A stretch of DNA of 64,000 bases from Zygaena filipendulae (GCA_907165275.2 OU015652.1:9625001-9689000), one strand, 5' to 3'; positions 29,641 through 42,574 are shown, numbered from the stretch's first letter. Translations and numbers: made by a program. Notes: generated by a model not told the origin, from the sequence alone.

Positions 29641-32600
29641 TACTGATTACATGTGATTATTTTAGTCGGTGTACTCCGAAAACTAGCCTATTAAATTTTT
29701 TTGCTGCTCTAAAGTTGATTGTAATATATAAAAAAAAAATTGGATATAGGGTTATATTAAGAAATTTAAATTTATATATTTTTTTTTATATTTTATTTCA
29801 ACAGGTTTAACTGTTTTTTAAACTATTCGTCTTTTAATGTATTTAATAATTGGTGATTATAATTAGTAGCTTTTATGTTGATTTAGTTTCATATATCTAA
29901 CATAGTTTCGGAGAAAAACTTTTTTTTTTATTTATACGTATTTTACAGAAACGAATAAAGCTAGGAGTCTAATAATAATTAATCAGTTTAAAAATATTTG
30001 TAGCAACTATTAGGAACTTAATAAAGGCACAAATGTCAAAGAAGACAAGAAGTGCAGATTTCGCATGGAAACCCGGTGCGACCCTTTACAAAAATCATGA
30101 CGTATTGACAAAGTTATAATTTATTATAGCACAATCAAATGCATTTATTCATGCACTTAACGCATATAGTTAGAAATTAATATTAATTTTATGATAACAT
30201 AGTTTATGAAATTGCGATTTGGGGTATTTCTTTTTATTTATTGAGTCATCATTATTACCAAAGACATTTCATCATCGGTAGTAAGTAGATACAAATATTT
30301 TAAGTGCCGAAGCCGATTCACTGTTCGAAAATTTTTACTAAATGTTATAGAATTTGTCGGCCTATTTCGTAGCATTAGTGATTTTTCATAGTAACGAAGA
30401 CTTAAAATTATTTAATGAAGTTTAATAATGTTAATGGAGGCCTAATACAGATTATTATCATTCTCGTTTGTTTTTCTAAGTAGGTACCTTATCTGTATTA
30501 TTTATTTGGTTATTTTAGATTTTTATGTTAAATCGCTTTTTTGTGTATCAGATTGTGTTGTGCCATCATTGTTGTGATTTTTATTCTAGGATCTATACCG
30601 ATTCAAAATCCATATTTTTGTTTCTGTAAACACTTACAGTGCTTAATGCCTGTCTATGTTACGGTCAATGAGATAAATGCGAGGATTATTAATAATCGCC
30701 GAGAATTATTCACGATCACTGATCTCCTGATCGAAAATAGAGATTAATTAAACTCAACTAATTAAAATGTCGTTCTGTTTATCAAAGTCAAAGTAAACTA
30801 AAGTCAAATTTTATAATAGTTTAGTTCGTATAATTTAATTGTGTATAATATGGTCCCCAGTTACGAAACTATTAATCATTATTACCAATGTTAATAATTT
30901 TAAGTGGGATTTAATTTGGTTTTATTATCCACCGATGACCCAAATGACATATATTTAAATAAGAAATCTGCAACGAGAATAATTATGTGAGAATAGATTA
31001 GTTTTGTGACATTACTTATATAGATTAGGACGGGACTGTGACTTTAGTCCTAACGCCTAAAATCACATCAATTCAAAAATAGCTTTATACTATACGTACT
31101 TACTTATTCTATAACAATTACAAATACAATATTTTGCTAGTCTAGTTTTATTAGTCAACTCCAGAATGTAGATGAATGAAAAATTATCAAAATCACCTAA
31201 ATAAAGAAGATCGATCGAATTTATTGTTAATTATTACAAATGATAGCTATATTTCGTTCCAAAAGTTATTGTTGCCATGCGACGTTGAATCTCAAAACGA
31301 CGAAGGAGAGAGTAGAGTATATTTTATCATAGAAAGTTGTAGTTATGTATTGAATTTTATTAAATGTAGGTATAATCCCTTGCAATAATTTGTCTGAAAC
31401 TTAACTGTTTCGAGCAAGTTCCGATGTGTTTGCGTTTTAATGAGAATATAATATTATGTACGATGTATTATATTATTGTATATCGATTTGTACAAAAATG
31501 GTGCTTCGGTTTTAGCTTTGCTTACAAGACTTGTCGTCTAATGCTTTTACTCGAAGATAAGGGTATAAATAAATTACTATTGAGAATAGTTTCGTAATCT
31601 CATATTGCAACAATTGATAAAATTAATTAAATTGATATTCTACACCCGAGTTGGATCTAGATGATTTTAGACAGACAGAAGTAAGGAACTTCAACGCACT
31701 AAGACCTCTTTTGTATGAATTGAAAACTATTAGTCATGTTATTATTGTGAAATGTGATATTATGTAGAATGTATTTGGATCCTTATTTTATAACATCATA
31801 ATTTAGATTTATTTTAATGTTATGGAGTAGATGTAGTGTTTTTTTAAGTGTACTTACAGCGTGTAATAGAAGTTGTCATCTGCAGATTCACCAAATCATT
31901 TTCGTAATCGAATAGGTAGGTACATATTTAAATCGACTATTTCCGCTTTAGCGATCATTAAATGCAATTTATTGCAATTCAAGCGAAGCCACAAGCAAAA
32001 AAAGGTAAACTCACCATATATTTTTATAAGTCGTTTATGTCAAGGTACCAGTGCCGTCAAATCGTTGCATACCCTTGCCAGTTTGCCATCAAATATTCAT
32101 ATATTTATAAAACATTCCAATTACACGCTGTATATTATGAAGTTATTCTACCAAATTTTTGTTCTGTATGAAGAACGAAATTAAAAAAACGCATTTATTA
32201 CTTAACAATAAATTATTCCACAATATACAGTATTGGCATCTGCTAACTGATACGATTATCAAGTGTTAATTACCTAAATATTATTATTATTAAAAATTTA
32301 AGAGTTTCTTCTACGATCTCCAGTAAATTGATTATTTTATATAATGTTATAGTATAGGTTATATCTACCTATGCCTAAAAGATTTTATCAATTTTCCTAG
32401 TTATGGCGATATTTTCGATAACTGAATTTGCATGCATGTGTTTAAATTTTGAATAATACCTAAATATTTCGAGGTGCTCAACATAGAAGCCAAATTTTCG
32501 TAGATATTCACAAAGTAATATCAGATTGTTTTAATTCTTATTACCTACTTATTGTGTAATTAGCTATAGGTATACCTATAAATGCCCAATATTACGATTT

Positions 32601-35600
32601 AACGTGTCGGTTTGTGCTTTTTGCGCTAATGGCTGCTCTCTATATTGACTAAAATATTGTTTGAATTTGATGGAGGCTCTCCATCTGCTATATGAATAAA
32701 ATAATTTAATCTTGAATTGTGTATTTTTATTTTCCTAAAATTTACTAAATTGAATTTCAAAAAAACATGTTATTTACGGGTTTATTGTGTTATAATGCAA
32801 AAAAATAGACATTGTAGAGACTAGAAATGAAACAACTCTTTTTATTATACAAGTATTTTAATGTACCATACGAATGCCGTATAAATATTTCAAAATGTAA
32901 AACAGTGATAAAATTCATTTCAACCAATAGGCACAAATATGATTAACTCAACTACATAAGTAGATAAAGTAGGTAGGTACACAATATGTAAAATATCTAA
33001 ATAAGTAATCACTGCTATTTCGATCAGTAAAGGTACTTCTAGGAAACTTGAACTGTAAAATTAACGATAGGTACGTAGAAGGTACCGTCACGTCATTAAA
33101 AATAACATTCAATTGTTGAGGAATCCCACTAAGAGAACTGAGCAACATCGTTATGGAAAAAGAACCGATTTTGTAAAAATTGTCCTAAAGCTACGGCAAT
33201 ATCATTAATTTTCTTTTACGATAAATTTGGCATATTTTACATTCGCGAAACTCACCCGATCATATTGTAAGTAATCGTATCGCAAGGATACGTCCATGTA
33301 TTTAAGTTATACTTTTCTTACCTAATTTAATAAACTCAAGATACACGGCTTAAACAAAAATCACAACTTATTACTTAAATACAAAGTTGGGGTGTTATAT
33401 AATAATTGTAAAAAGTTGGCCCCGCTGTCTAAAAGGGATCCACAATAACTGGAATATTCAAAATTTGTAAATATGTTAATAACTCTATTCAATACCTATT
33501 CATGCAGTAAACAATCCCAAAACGTTATTAAATACAAAAAAGACCTACTTAGGGTTACAGTCTTCGTACCGTTTTGTATATTTCTCGAAAGGATACATAA
33601 AATCTCGAAAGATTCTGAATAACGCGTCATTGGAATGCTTAAATGTTCTACAAAAATTGAATAGGTTGCGTAATAACATAGCAAATTTTACACGATTCTC
33701 ATACATTTGATTACACAAGAAAATAATATTTTAATAATAATATGTTCTTAACCCTTCAGAAACATATTTTGAGCATTATCCTATGATTAATTGATAAAGA
33801 CACTACATGTAGGGTACCTATGTAGTTAAATAGCATGTGGTTATTAAAATTACTATCTAAAACATTGAATTTGCAACGGGTGACCGCACGTTACATCGAA
33901 TTTGGCAACTATTATGAACACTTTACAATCGCATTTCCATTCTGATAAATGTTAAATTGATACACGAATATACTAGCTCGGTTGTCTTCCTCGTTGACTG
34001 TTTGTTTTATTATGTATTATATCATATTTATTTTTCACTACAGATCACATCTACATCTAAATCCCTACCTATATCGAACACTCGCACATTATGTTAGGTA
34101 AATATAATTAGATTAAAATTTATATACAATTTTAATTGTAAGATGTCTTCACAATTCACATACTATAATTTATCGTAAAACCACACATACATTTTAAAAT
34201 ACCTACCAAATGTTATACTTATCAATATCTGTAGTCAAGCATTAAATAGGATAATATATGGCCTCTGTTTGTGTTTATATCATTTTTTTTTTAAAGAAAT
34301 TGCGGTATGGTTTGGGGTAATTATAAAAACTTTAAATATTACCTATATCATACTATATAACATCGATTTCATTGCGTTCATAGCTTGAACGACTACTTAG
34401 ACTTCTTGCTAACTCTACTTATTCATATTTTATTAGTTTAAATAATTTAATCTACCTCCTTACACAAATACGCTAGTTTTAACCATAATTGATTAGCTCT
34501 ATTTCTAATCCTCATCATTAGATAGTAAAACGCAATCCAATGCTTTTCAGCTAGTGTTAGTAGTAAAAGAGGAAAAGAAAACATGACTCCAGACTAAGGA
34601 AATAATACAAAAATGATATTTATTTAAATTATTCTTCGTCAATAAAACATGGAGGAAATTCTGACGTAGTTTTTAAATTTAAAATTTTGTACTTCGAATC
34701 GAGACTATTTTAATTTAGAGACCACGCTAAAAACGTTGTTGATGTAGGTACCTATCGTTTTTTAAATAATTTAAACAGTTATTATCTTATAGGTTACCTA
34801 CATGTCGGGAGAAACTGAAAGAAAAAAATGCTTGTTTATCAGTCTGATAAATAATTAATTTAATGATTTTTACGTAGTCAGGACGCACAACCACTTCAAC
34901 AATCATAATATTAGCAACCGATATCTATCATAGAATTTGTATTTAAACTTAATTTCAACAAATTGAGCTTAAAGTTTAAATATTTTAATTGTACCTAGTT
35001 TAAACGAAATTTATCTAAAAAGATAAATAATTATCTGACAAATAACTTTATATGGCTTTTTTATATTAGAACGGTAAGTAAAACTAACTTGATCTTTTCT
35101 TATTTGATTTGTAACCTTATTTTTGTAAATGTCGATTTAAAATAAAATTGTCTTTCCTTGTAGAACTACATAAATACAATGGGTAACTTAAATTTAAATT
35201 TTTAAAATCAGTAAGTATTTAACTTACCTACCTACTAAAAACTAATGCGAATTATGAAAATTTAAATTTTGTTACCATGTTTAAATTGAACCCACTTGTT
35301 ATAAACACTACTTAATATAAAATTTTATTTTCGCTTTATGACAAATCGTACCCACTAAGCATAGGTACTAAGTAAGTTTTATACAAAAGATGGGAACTAA
35401 ATTTTACACCTACACAGTCATAGAACTCAGTAGATAAAGGGCAATGTTGCTGAGCGATCCCAAGCAACCAAATGATTGAATTATTGACTTATTTACCAAC
35501 CAATCCAAAATAAAACTTTTAAAACTGGAATGTAACAATATTATGACATTGAAAGTATTATTTGAAAAGAAGCAATCTATGCACAAAACTTTCAGCTCTT

Positions 35601-35780
35601 ATAAAATAAGGAAGGTCTGGCCGTCGTTGGCTCTTTCTTGCTCTATAGGCGAATTTGTTAGTTCGCGTTCGGTAAGTTTTGCAAATTCGTTCCAAACTCA
35701 AATAACAAACAGATCTGATAAATACTAAATTATTCGACTTCCATGAGCTCGCTGGTGGCGTGGATGGGGTGTTTATTGCT
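29641..35780. other. Gene-free AT-rich region
   Basis: About 6 kb of AT-rich DNA with no exon, transposon terminus or RNA gene that I can recognise. Open frames are short, AT-biased and without domains. The region lies downstream of both flanking genes, which converge on it, so it may contain long 3' UTRs or regulatory DNA. Nothing specific can be supported. Confidence 0.4.
35772..35777 (-). terminator. Polyadenylation signal behind b561 last exon B
   Basis: TTTATT on the plus strand is AATAAA on the minus strand, 40 bases past the exon B stop codon. A signal at this distance supports exon B as a genuine terminal exon with a short 3' UTR. Confidence 0.5.
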
Positions 35781-35816
35781 AGTGTCGCTGTCGTGTGATG
35801 GATGCTCGCTGGTCGT

Positions 35817-35967
35817 TTAGCTCGGATGCTGGGCGGCGACCTTGCGCAGGCGGTAGCCGCCCGTGCCGCGCACCGTGTAAAGCACCACGATGGCTACGGC
35901 CACGATGGACATGCCGATGGCGTTCAACACGATCGACTCCTCAGACATCGTCGCGTATACTTCGCTC
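35817..35967 (-). CDS. Cytochrome b561 alternative last exon B
   Basis: Acceptor CCAACAG at 35974-35968 opens a 151-base exon that begins with one base completing a Gly codon. That is exactly the phase left by the donor at 38973. It encodes SEVYATMSEESIVLNAIGM, SIVAVAIVVLYTV and a basic tail ending RKVAAQHPS, then stop. It aligns with exon A (EGVIINAIGVTMVAILAVVMY): about half of the membrane-helix residues are identical, including the NAIG motif. It supplies the sixth transmembrane helix and a different cytosolic tail. Because A also has its own stop, A and B must be alternatives. The product would be a b561 isoform with a different C-terminus. No transcript was available to confirm use. Confidence 0.75.
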
Positions 35968-36009
35968 CTGTTGGTACACCGCGTGCCCCAATGTTAGTTT
36001 CGGTATAAC

Positions 36010-36900
36010 AAAATTATATTATACTGGAAGCGATTTTGGGATCACCTCTAAATTAAAATTCTAAATTTAAAGATGACCTTAGAAATTTCAATTTTTGGTT
36101 TAGTGTAGAGACATAAAATTGTAAAGAATTTATCCACAGTGTGTTTATAACGAGACAAAGAGATGCTCACCTTAATTTACTAGGTACCTACTCTAGTTGG
36201 ACATTTTATGCTAAAATAATAATCTAAGGTTGCCTTGAAAAGTTTGCCTCTAGCAATAAGGCCGCCTTTCGCCCTGTTTTGTTTTATGTGTCTAATTTTT
36301 TTTATCTCTTTTGGGGCATTGAATCTAGTTTAGGTAGGTACCTACCTAATTTTGGTGAATAGAGTAGGTATTGTCGAAAGTGGATATCGATTATTATCGA
36401 TACTTTTTTCGAAGCGTTTGCTGTTTGATCGCGAATCAAATATTATAGGGAATACGTAGGTACGTTTACTCAGGACAACGAAACGATCTCTTCTATTGTA
36501 TTTTGTCATTATCGTATCTCAGACCAAATAAAAACTAAAGACGGAACGTCTCGAACAACGAAGTGAAGCCGGTTGCGTATGCATGTGGTGCTTAGGAAAG
36601 TGCCACAACGATTCCCAGGTATGGTGTCTTTTTTTGTGTGTGCGTATTTCTATGTACGTGCACGGCGTGGTGTCTTTTTCCTGGCATCACTTGTTTGTTC
36701 TACGCGTTCCGTCTTTAGTTTTTATTTGGTCTGAGTTTCGTATAGGTATATATTTTACTACTACTCTCTCATTCCTTTAAAACATCATTATTCCAGAGAT
36801 TTTCCTCTTCTGCATAGGTTCTTTTGCATACTTATGAAAGCATCTAACTAAAGCCTAAGCAATAATTACCCAGTAATGTCCCCATTGTGTTAACTGTCGA
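36010..36900. other. Intron between alternative last exons, left part
   Basis: Belongs to the b561 intron separating last exons A and B. Apart from AT-rich DNA and TAGGTACCTAC words, nothing is recognisable. Confidence 0.4.
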
Positions 36901-36919
36901 TCACTTCTCTTTGCACTTG

Positions 36920-37251
36920 CAATAGGCATGTGGACTAATTTTTATTTTTTAGTCCGTCTTGTAGATTATTAAAAAATATTGGATACGTATTTTTTCTTTT
37001 TTTACGTAATCAAAAGATATCGGCGATATATTGAGTTGAAATTTCGCGTGACGTCACTATTCTGATAGTCTGTATGGCGGATTTAGCGGTTAGTGACGTC
37101 ATGACCCCCTCACCCTAAACTTTAATGCGCTTTATCTCTGTATATTTTAATTTATTTGGAAAAGCAAAAAATACGTGTCTATTTTTTTTTATTTTCTAAC
37201 TGACCGACTAATTAGAGTTTTGATTTTCAAAAATAGTCCACATCCCCATTG
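36920..37251. mobile_element. TGACGTCA-family MITE, copy B
   Basis: Termini AATAGGCATGTGGACTAA (left) and TTAGTCC-like ATAGTCCACATCCCCATT (right) are inverted relative to each other. Inside are GCGTGACGTCACT and AGTGACGTCATG and the shared ATGCGCTTTATCTC. About 330 bases, no coding capacity. It sits in the b561 intron between last exons A and B. Confidence 0.7.
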
Positions 37252-37254
37252 TGC

Positions 37255-38390
37255 TTGTTAAATAAATTTTTAATTATTTTTGGGCTCAAGTGATCCACCC
37301 ACTTATATAAGTAGGATCTACATATTATGTAATTCATTATTATAATATTAAAAACATACAAAATAAAAAATAAAACATAGGCTAAGTGCTACCAAATGCT
37401 ACCAAACTACTCAAATATTTCTGTGTGATAATAATTAAAATTTATCATTGAAAACATAATAGTTGGCACTCTACGTACAACGAAACAATGATATGCATAT
37501 AATTATTATTACTTACCCAATGCAAGATCGTGACTATACCCACAAAATACTTGTGCCAGTGGTTAATGACTATTTTTAATTATAGTGTCGTGACCGTGCA
37601 TATTACAAAGTGCACTTAAATTTTTAATGCCAACTAAGACAGTGAAAATCTTGAAGTACCTACATAAAGTATTTAAGCATGCAAACGCTAACGTAAAAGC
37701 GGTTACATAGTCACATAACAGCAAAGCAAACCAAGTGATAGTTATCAACAAAGTAAAAGTCAAAAATATTATCTTACAAAATTTTATTTTTTAACAAATA
37801 AACTTAACTATAGGTATTATACGTACAAAATTGTTCGTTATCTAAAAGATTAATTTGTGGGTACAATCAACAAAATATACTTAAAATATCCTGACGCACT
37901 TTTTAACTTTTATTTGTATTTTATAAAATATCAAATATTTTATAATAACCTAACTATTAGCAAAAACTTACGTCTATTTTTTCAGTCTGATACAGACCAA
38001 ATTTTTGTACTTACCTATAGGTACATTATTCAAAATACAATAAGTATAAAAATAGAAAAGCCTCAAATCATAATCATTTACATTAGTTTAAATATTAAAT
38101 ATGTTATCAAATTTATAATTCGTCTTTGTAATTTAAATATAGATAATATGTAAAAGAGTAGGTAGGTATACCTATCTACTTGCATCAAAAGCTTCAATTG
38201 CAAACAAGACAGTCAGTTTATAGGGATTTTAAATCAAATACAAACTAAGAATACAAACAAAGTAGGTACATGCAAAATGTGAGGTTCACAGCTCGATTTC
38301 AAGCAACGACACCGAGTAGGTATATCTTTGACCTCTAGTTCTCCAGTTGCTCTGACATGAATCGAAGTCTGTTATAATGACACCTAATTC
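37255..38390. other. Intron/3' UTR of b561 exon A, no other feature
   Basis: AT-rich DNA downstream of exon A. It probably contains the exon A 3' UTR; TTTATT words such as that at 37909-37914 are possible minus-strand polyadenylation signals. No other gene seen. Confidence 0.35.
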
Positions 38391-38395
38391 AACGT

Positions 38396-38558
38396 CTACA
38401 AGTCGACTGAGACTCTAATGTGTCCCTCGCGCGAGGCGGCCGTTCGGAACTTGTCTCTCGAAGCGATATACATGACGACCGCCAGTATCGCAACCATGGT
38501 CACTCCGATCGCGTTGATGATCACGCCCTCATCCGGCAGTCCGCTGTACCTCTCCGCA
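38396..38558 (-). CDS. Cytochrome b561 alternative last exon A
   Basis: Acceptor ATTCACAG (minus strand, ending at 38559) opens a 163-base exon whose first base completes a Gly codon from the preceding exon. It encodes AERYSGLPDEGVIINAIGV, TMVAILAVVMYIA and a tail ending HIRVSVDL. This supplies the sixth transmembrane helix and the cytosolic C-terminus. It is nearer to the core exons than B and is probably the default isoform. Confidence 0.8.
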
Positions 38559-41500
38559 CTGTGAATACGCACACATACAAGCACACAAACACAACGGCAA
38601 ATAACGCTACATCCGAAGCTAGAACAAACTTGAAAGAATGACCATTTCATGCCAAGGTGACAGTATGAATAGTGAATAGTTATGTGTAGGTAGTAGGTAC
38701 CTAACGTGCTGCATTCACAGATTACACGTTGCCATTCAACGGCGATCAGAGAATTCATGTTTGAAAAGGCTCCAAACATACAAACTTCAAAGTCACATTC
38801 GAGTGCTGTAAACGCGGTGTGCGACATGCATAAGCAATCAAATCGCAAAGTGACCGTGTCGTTGGTTGATTCAACATGATTTCTCTATTCGCTCGAAACC
38901 TCTAGAAGGACGCTATAGCATATAGATGCAGAAACTTTAGTAGTGAAAAGTGTTCTCTTAAAAATTACGTACCCAATAGTGAAGAGTGCCTTTTCGGTGA
39001 GTCCGGTGAGACAGGCGGCGACGCCGAGTACGAAGGTTAGGATGCCGAAAGCCGCGTGCACCGGCACCAGAGAGGCACGGAAGCCAGCCGTTCCTTTATT
39101 GCAGATCAACAGGAGAAGGAAGCTGAAGAAACCGACTGCGTACTGTAAAATTGGAAACAATGTTGTACAGCTTCCAATATCAAGATATTTTACAAAAAGA
39201 TAGTAAATTAGGTATAGGTAAAAAGGCAGGGTAAATAGATACTTACAATGTTTAGGTATCTTTTAAATAAATAAAGTGGCAAGCTGACTCAAGTACTAAA
39301 TAATTGTTCAATGTGCAGGTCATTTATATTAATCTAGTAAAAAAGTCCTTCTAGTAAAAAAAGTCACAAGTTCCGAATTTGAGTTTCATATCGTGATAAA
39401 TTGATCTTCCAAATTACCTATTTTTATGAACCGTAAAATATTTGTCAAACTCATGTATTGGTTTTACCTTTTATCTCCTCTATATAATGTAATTCAAAGG
39501 TGAACAGATATACTTAAAATAAATCAAAAGTAATAGGTAAGTACCTAGCAAATAAAATAACCATTAAACGAAACTTCAATCACACAACACGTCTACGACT
39601 ATAAAATCAATTCAGTTGTAAATGTGTGAATGAACTGAAAAGAAGTACTTACAATTTAAACTGTATAATATCATAGTATCAGTCAATGAAATCAAGTAGT
39701 TTCTAACAACAGTTAATAGAAAAATATTCAGGTAGATATGTTCAATGGATTCAAGATTATCTAGGGGTACAAAATATTCAGGTATGTTCAATGGATTCAA
39801 GATTATCTAGAGGTACTTAAGGCGATGAAAGCAAAAGCTCTAATTTATTCCTATACGTTTCTCATAAAGCTATCTCAGAGCTACAACTAAGTATCTAACA
39901 GTAAAGGACATTGAAATAACTTCCCGTGCAGTTACCTGTATTCCGAACAGTCCCATAGCAACTAAGCCGATCCAGCTGTGTAGCGAGTAGAAATTGTTAA
40001 TGCCCTTCTTGTTGTGGAAGTCGAGGACAGCCAGGAAGCCGATGACGATGCACGGAAACGCGAGCGCGTGGAAAATGGCGTGCAGGAGCTTCACATAGAT
40101 ACGCCTGAAGCAGCGGCAGATACGGTACAGCAACACCGCTGCAAAAATACAACATTGATATCTTTGAATACACATTTGTTGGATATACAATCGTAGGCTG
40201 AAAACAGTACGTTCAAAACAACGCCTCAATCAACAGAATGCCTAGTTCCGAGCTGGTAAACGAAGAAATATCAGGTGTATCACTTGCCCGTTTACCCCCT
40301 ATGACATAAAAAAAAAATTTAAAAAAATTAAAAATGGCACTCAACTTCGCGCCAAAAAAAAGACTCAACATAAATTGTACCCAGGTCGAGCGAGTCTCGA
40401 ACGAGTTTAGTGTGTACATTGAACTTAAAACGTAAAAATAGAGTTTTAAATGTGCACATGCACATATCGCACGTAGTTACAGAATGGTGGGTAGATAACT
40501 ACCATGTTTCTTTGAAGTTGTGTTGTCTATTCAGTTTTTGGTTGAAAATGACGCGGTTAGTATCAGGGGCGGTTACCCTGATTCTCTTCGTTTATCTATT
40601 AATTTCCATTAAATTGATGTTGAAAAGCCATAAAAGGTAAAAAGGTTATAGTGTCGAGTTGTCGGTGGAAGGACGCTGTGTAGGTTTGATTTTGTGTGGC
40701 GGTGTAGGTACGCGTATCTACGGAATATACAATTCATATCCCAAATCGTACTTCTACAGATCGCTACGCTATTTTCAAATTACATTATACCTACTAATAA
40801 TAATAACTTCACCGTCTGTGGTATCTATTGAAATTTTATGGCAGAGAGTTAAATACTAGACTAGGTACTCACTATAAAGACAAGTTGACAAAGTGCATAA
40901 AATGACCCCTTTTAAGGACAGACAGTTTTCCTTCCAAGCGTACCGCAATTACTTCACTTTCAGATAAATATCGCGAGAATATAAAAAAAATGCTTTATTG
41001 AGCAGTGTACCGGTCTATCTATAGGTACAAACTGTAAGAATTCTCAGCCGAGTGAATCATTTTAATAACTTACCGGCACAAAGATATTAGAAACTCTGTA
41101 TAGGTCACCATTAAAACGAAATTATGGCACGCTTGGTTTTATAATATTTTACTTTAGCTTGTCTTATCCAGTACTACATAGCTATACATCGCGGCTTTAC
41201 CCGTGTGAATTTTGAGATTCTTTTGGAAACTCCTAACACAGGTTGGAAAGCAAATGTAGCAGTCATGGCAATTTCTAAATGCTAATACTTTAATATCGAC
41301 TTTGCAGCAACGTTCCACACACATTGCTTTACTTTGCAAGTTTAAATTTTGTTAGTTTCATACTCCCATTTGCGTTGTTCAGCAATATTACCTACTGCAA
41401 TTTTTACTTGCTTAGTGGGTTTACCCCGGAATCCCTGCGGAAATCCCGCAACTAACGAGGTTGAAACCGGGAAACAGCTAGCTAGTCTTCTTCTTCAAAT

Positions 41501-41962
41501 CAAATATGCTTTATTGCACACGCTTCTTCTTTATTAATAAAAATGAATGTTTGTAGGTATGTCTGTCCTCTATGCGTTTCGAAACCATTGGTCCGATAGT
41601 GATGAAACTTTGGCGGGTTGTTCAGTGTTCTGCCTGCGTCCGCAAAGGTTCCTGATCCCAAAACTCATGCATGTGAATCCGCGGGGCACAGCTAGTATAT
41701 AATAAATATTAGTTAAAGATACTTACAGAAGCCGCTGAAGGTGACAAATCCGGCCACCATAAGCGTCGGGTGCAGATTGAACTGCTTCTCGGGGATTTCG
41801 TCGGCCCAAGCGTAGCCCTCGCGGTAGTACATCACCCAGAATATGGTGAGTGCAGACACCCCAATCAGTAGGATGGTGGCGAGCGTGATCACCAGGGCAT
41901 ACTCGCACCACTCGCACGCGCCCCGCTCCTGGTCATCCGTCTCGTAGGAACGGCTCCGTTGA
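38396..41962 (-). CDS. Transmembrane cytochrome b561 (ascorbate-dependent), core exons
   Basis: A di-haem membrane protein that passes electrons from cytosolic ascorbate across a vesicle or plasma membrane. Exons in transcript order are 41962-41727, 40138-39936, 39142-38973, then last exon A 38558-38396 (or B). Phases agree throughout. Six helices are readable: YALVITLATILLIGVSALTI; LHPTLMVAGFVTFSGFSVLL; HAIFHALAFPCIVIGFLAVL; YSLHSWIGLVAMGLFGIQYA; VPVHAAFGILTFVLGVAACL; and the helix in the last exon. The four haem histidines occur in NLHP, LLHAIFHA, SLHSW and PVH, and LLYRICR fits the ascorbate-side basic motif. These exons give about 256 residues, near the usual 240-280. The N-terminus is unresolved: a micro-exon at 48210-48245 fits, and an in-exon ATG (41982) is an alternative. 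Drosophila nemy is a relative, but one-to-one orthology is not claimed. Confidence 0.88.
39722..39817. repeat. Tandem duplication of about 50 bases
   Basis: AAAATATTCAGGTA, ATGTTCAATGGATTCAAGAT and TATCTAGGGGTAC appear twice in succession (39722 and 39771 onward). The copies differ by a short indel and one base. They lie in a b561 intron. Confidence 0.65.
40255..40316 (+). repeat. LINE 3' tail in b561 intron
   Basis: ATATCAGGTGTATCACTTGC followed by CCCCCTATGACATAAAAAAA is the same tail as at 25424-25532 in the SPIN90 intron. Only the last 60 bases are present, opposite in sense to b561. Confidence 0.55.
40548..40636 (+). CDS. Possible orphan first coding exon with a signal anchor
   Basis: ATG in a good insect context (TTGAAAATGAC) opens MTRLVSGAVTLILFVYLLIS and IKLMLKSHK, then a donor-like AAAAG|GTAAAA at 40636/40637. 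A short basic start, one strong hydrophobic segment and a basic following stretch look like a type II signal anchor. I could not find a partner exon downstream on the plus strand, and the region is inside a b561 intron. It may be a real first exon, an unprocessed fragment, or chance. Confidence 0.25.
41421..41481 (+). repeat. Helitron-like 3' fragment
   Basis: GGAATCCCTGCGGAAATCCC, GAGGTTGAAACC and GGGAAACAGCTAGC mark a 3' terminus. It sits in the b561 intron 1.7 kb from the exon at 40138. Confidence 0.45.
41540..41696 (+). mobile_element. Helitron-like element, third subfamily
   Basis: Carries CTATGCGTTTCGAAACCATT, GATGAAACTTTGGCGGGTTG, TGCGTCCGCAAAGGTTCC and the terminus CGGGGCACAGCTAGT. 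It ends only about 25 bases from the b561 donor at 41721-41726. An inverted relative lies at 43735-43872. Confidence 0.6.
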
Positions 41963-42574
41963 CTGGAAACAATGGGCATCACTGTGATTATAATATAACT
42001 TACTAACGTAGGTACCTATGAGCTGAGGTTGCCCAGCGGCAAGTCTCATACCTTGGTTCCATACGCATAACTATCGTGTCCGGTTCATCCATAAGGTTAT
42101 AGCAACAACAAGGGGACGGGGCGTAACAATGAATCCCTTTGGAATTTGTAGGTAGTTTTTCATTAGAACCGACAAGTTGGCAGGCGTTCTGGGAAATCGC
42201 AGCTCCATCGAGACCACACAATTTATAGTGTAAGAATTTAAACTAAAACGTGTAGATTGCCCTCTTTGAGTAGGTATATAATTATTTTTAATCCTTCGAT
42301 CAACAATAACAATTATAAGATTAAAGTATTCACATGATGTTTTAGTTTATTGATATTTTAATATTAAGTATCATTTCTCGATTTTTCGTTGGTTGCACAA
42401 CCCCTTCTTTTATATCTCTCTGTCAACCCAACGTTTAACTGTCAGAGAATGCCGCAAGGCATTAAGTTCGCCATTTGTATTTTTTGTGCAAAGACGAATA
42501 AATAAATAGTTTACTCAGAGATAGTTTACTTTTATCACGGAATTCCCGAGGGAATCTACCAATGGCATATTCTG

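Noticed and set aside
35795..36064. Arg/Trp-rich plus-strand frames
   Set aside because: They are antisense to b561 last exon B and have no family resemblance.
38396..38848. 150-residue minus-strand frame as one protein
   Set aside because: Only its last 54 residues are exon A. The N-terminal part is intron read-through across the acceptor at 38559.
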